A stretch of 29,939 nt of DNA, from the IMG/VR virus record IMGVR_UViG_3300044568_000123, positions 1-29,939 of that record; one strand, written 5' to 3'. The notes below the pieces were generated by a model, which worked only from the letters and a program-made list of their open reading frames with translations, ran no database searches and was not told the origin of the DNA. The translations under genes and the position numbers were made by a program. The DNA comes from a virus. This document shows, in pieces, positions 29,351 to 29,939 of this stretch (position 1 is its first letter; the number at the start of each line of letters is the position of its first letter).

Positions 29351-29939
29351 GATATTTTCCCTCTACGATTTTTGCAAAATTGGTTGGTTTCAAAATCCAC
29401 TCAAGGTCGGCAGTGAATGCCCGACCATCCTTGCTGTTGACTTTGCCAGTCAGGAATTTACTTTTGCCAATGTGCTGGAAAAAATCACCCCACCAGTTCA
29501 AGACATTTGCAATCTCGATGGGCTTTTCCTGCGCCAGTTCTTCAGCCACTTCCCGCCATCGTTGCCGCAAATAACCCTGCCTCGTTGCATTCCAGACCTC
29601 AACCCTGCGTAAAGTTGGCAAGTGCTGGTGGTACAACTCAATGACCCCTTGATGTTGACAGGCTGGTATTTTTGAAGCCGTCATCGCCTCAAGTTCGCCG
29701 TCAGGCGGACATATATATGTATTTACTTGGTTATTGGTTATTGGTTCTTGGTTAGCATCAAAAACAGGTGCATCCGCAATGCGTTCGGTATGCGTTCGCA
29801 TTGCCTTCGCATTCTTCCATCGTGCGTTTGCACTTTCTGATGCCTTCCCACTCTTTTCATGGTATCTGGCAATTTCCTTGTCACACCTGTTGTGCCGCCA
29901 TCCATCTTCATGCAAAACAAAGAAATGGCGCAGTATCAA
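29337..29939 (-). CDS. Replication protein with DUF1376 (YdaU-type) domain, N-terminus cut by window
   Basis: About 200 residues are visible; the frame runs to the window edge, so the true start is outside. The first residues, ILRHFFVLHEDGWRHNRCDK, then EIARYHEKSGKASESANARW, are the end of a DUF1376/YdaU domain. A low-complexity linker with FDANQEPITNNQVNTY follows. The C-terminal domain has LYHQHLPTLRRVEVWNATRQ, GYLRQRWREVAEE and ILKPTNFAKIVEGKYHGNN. DUF1376 proteins are phage replication initiators or their partners. The linker DNA holds tandem 7-mers and an AT palindrome, as expected of an origin inside an initiator gene. Confidence 0.82.
   Translation of the reverse strand: MILRHFFVLHEDGWRHNRCDKEIARYHEKSGKASESANARWKNAKAMRTHTERIADAPVFDANQEPITNNQVNTYICPPDGELEAMTASKIPACQHQGVIELYHQHLPTLRRVEVWNATRQGYLRQRWREVAEELAQEKPIEIANVLNWWGDFFQHIGKSKFLTGKVNSKDGRAFTADLEWILKPTNFAKIVEGKYHGNN
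29709..29754. other. Candidate replication origin: tandem iterons plus AT palindrome
   Basis: Four contiguous 7-mers, TTGGTTA, TTGGTTA, TTGGTTC, TTGGTTA, fill 29727-29754. ACATATATATGT at 29709-29720 is a perfect 12-base palindrome beside them. Both lie inside the linker of the DUF1376 replication gene. Lambda places its iterons inside gene O in the same way. Direct repeats plus an easily melted AT tract suggest initiator binding and unwinding; origin activity is inferred. Confidence 0.55.
29776..29804. repeat. Inverted repeat and direct repeat beside the iterons
   Basis: GCAATGCG (29776-29783) and CGCATTGC (29797-29804) are exact inverted arms with a 13-base spacer. Overlapping them, ATGCGTTCG occurs twice (29779-29787 and 29790-29798), an 11-base period close to one helical turn. 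Located 22 bases from the 7-mer array, within the same replication gene. Confidence 0.6.

Noticed and set aside
1-29939. tRNA, CRISPR, insertion sequence, integrase or attachment site
   Set aside because: No cloverleaf, regularly spaced repeat array, transposase or recombinase motif was noticed on either strand by eye; a tRNA scan was not possible.

Overview
The window is an internal piece of a tailed-phage genome with a P22-like, short-tailed (podovirus) virion. Both ends cut through genes: position 1 lies inside a recombination gene and position 29939 inside a replication gene. No integrase, repressor, tRNA, rRNA, CRISPR array or insertion sequence was seen, so lifestyle cannot be decided. 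The two-membrane lysis genes (Rz/Rz1-type spanins, lipoproteins) point to a Gram-negative host. The general look of the conserved hypothetical genes suggests an environmental, perhaps freshwater, proteobacterial phage, but that is only an impression.

Layout. (1) 1-2429, plus strand: end of an ERF-type single-strand annealing protein, a YqaJ/lambda-type exonuclease, a small protein with an SSB-like acidic tail, a winged-helix protein and five small genes linked by 4-base overlaps. (2) 2426-4873, minus strand: a dense lysis/membrane cassette with an M15 endolysin, Rz with an embedded Rz1, a two-TM holin candidate, a Cys-rich lipoprotein, two overlapping coiled-coil membrane proteins and a one-TM holin-like protein. 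One of these genes appears to start with AUU. (3) 4873-8635: small structural genes, a fibre-like protein and a P22-type tailspike with a pectate-lyase fold. (4) 8649-25759: virion and packaging genes in P22 order. In transcription direction these are TerS, TerL, portal, scaffold, coat, gp4-like, gp10-like, tail needle, gp7-like, gp20-like and gp16-like proteins. Several conserved small genes are inserted, and a hairpin terminator follows the coat-proximal gene. (5) 25760-29939: HNH nuclease, NrdR-like zinc ribbon, two DNA methyltransferases, RusA resolvase, small conserved genes and a DUF1376-type replication protein. The last carries four perfect-register tandem 7-mers beside an AT palindrome, a candidate origin.

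How it works together. Transcription from the right end runs leftward through replication, modification, packaging, head, tail, ejection, tailspike and lysis. It meets the plus-strand recombination operon tail-to-tail at about 2427. The annealing protein, exonuclease and RusA would form a recombination-replication set producing concatemers for headful-type packaging. Almost all genes abut or overlap by 1-8 bases, so translational coupling is pervasive. The most noteworthy points are the iteron-like repeats at 29727-29754, the AUU-start gene and nested membrane-gene cluster at 3644-4873, the 18-residue repeats in the ejection protein, and an Fe-S-like cysteine protein in the tail operon.
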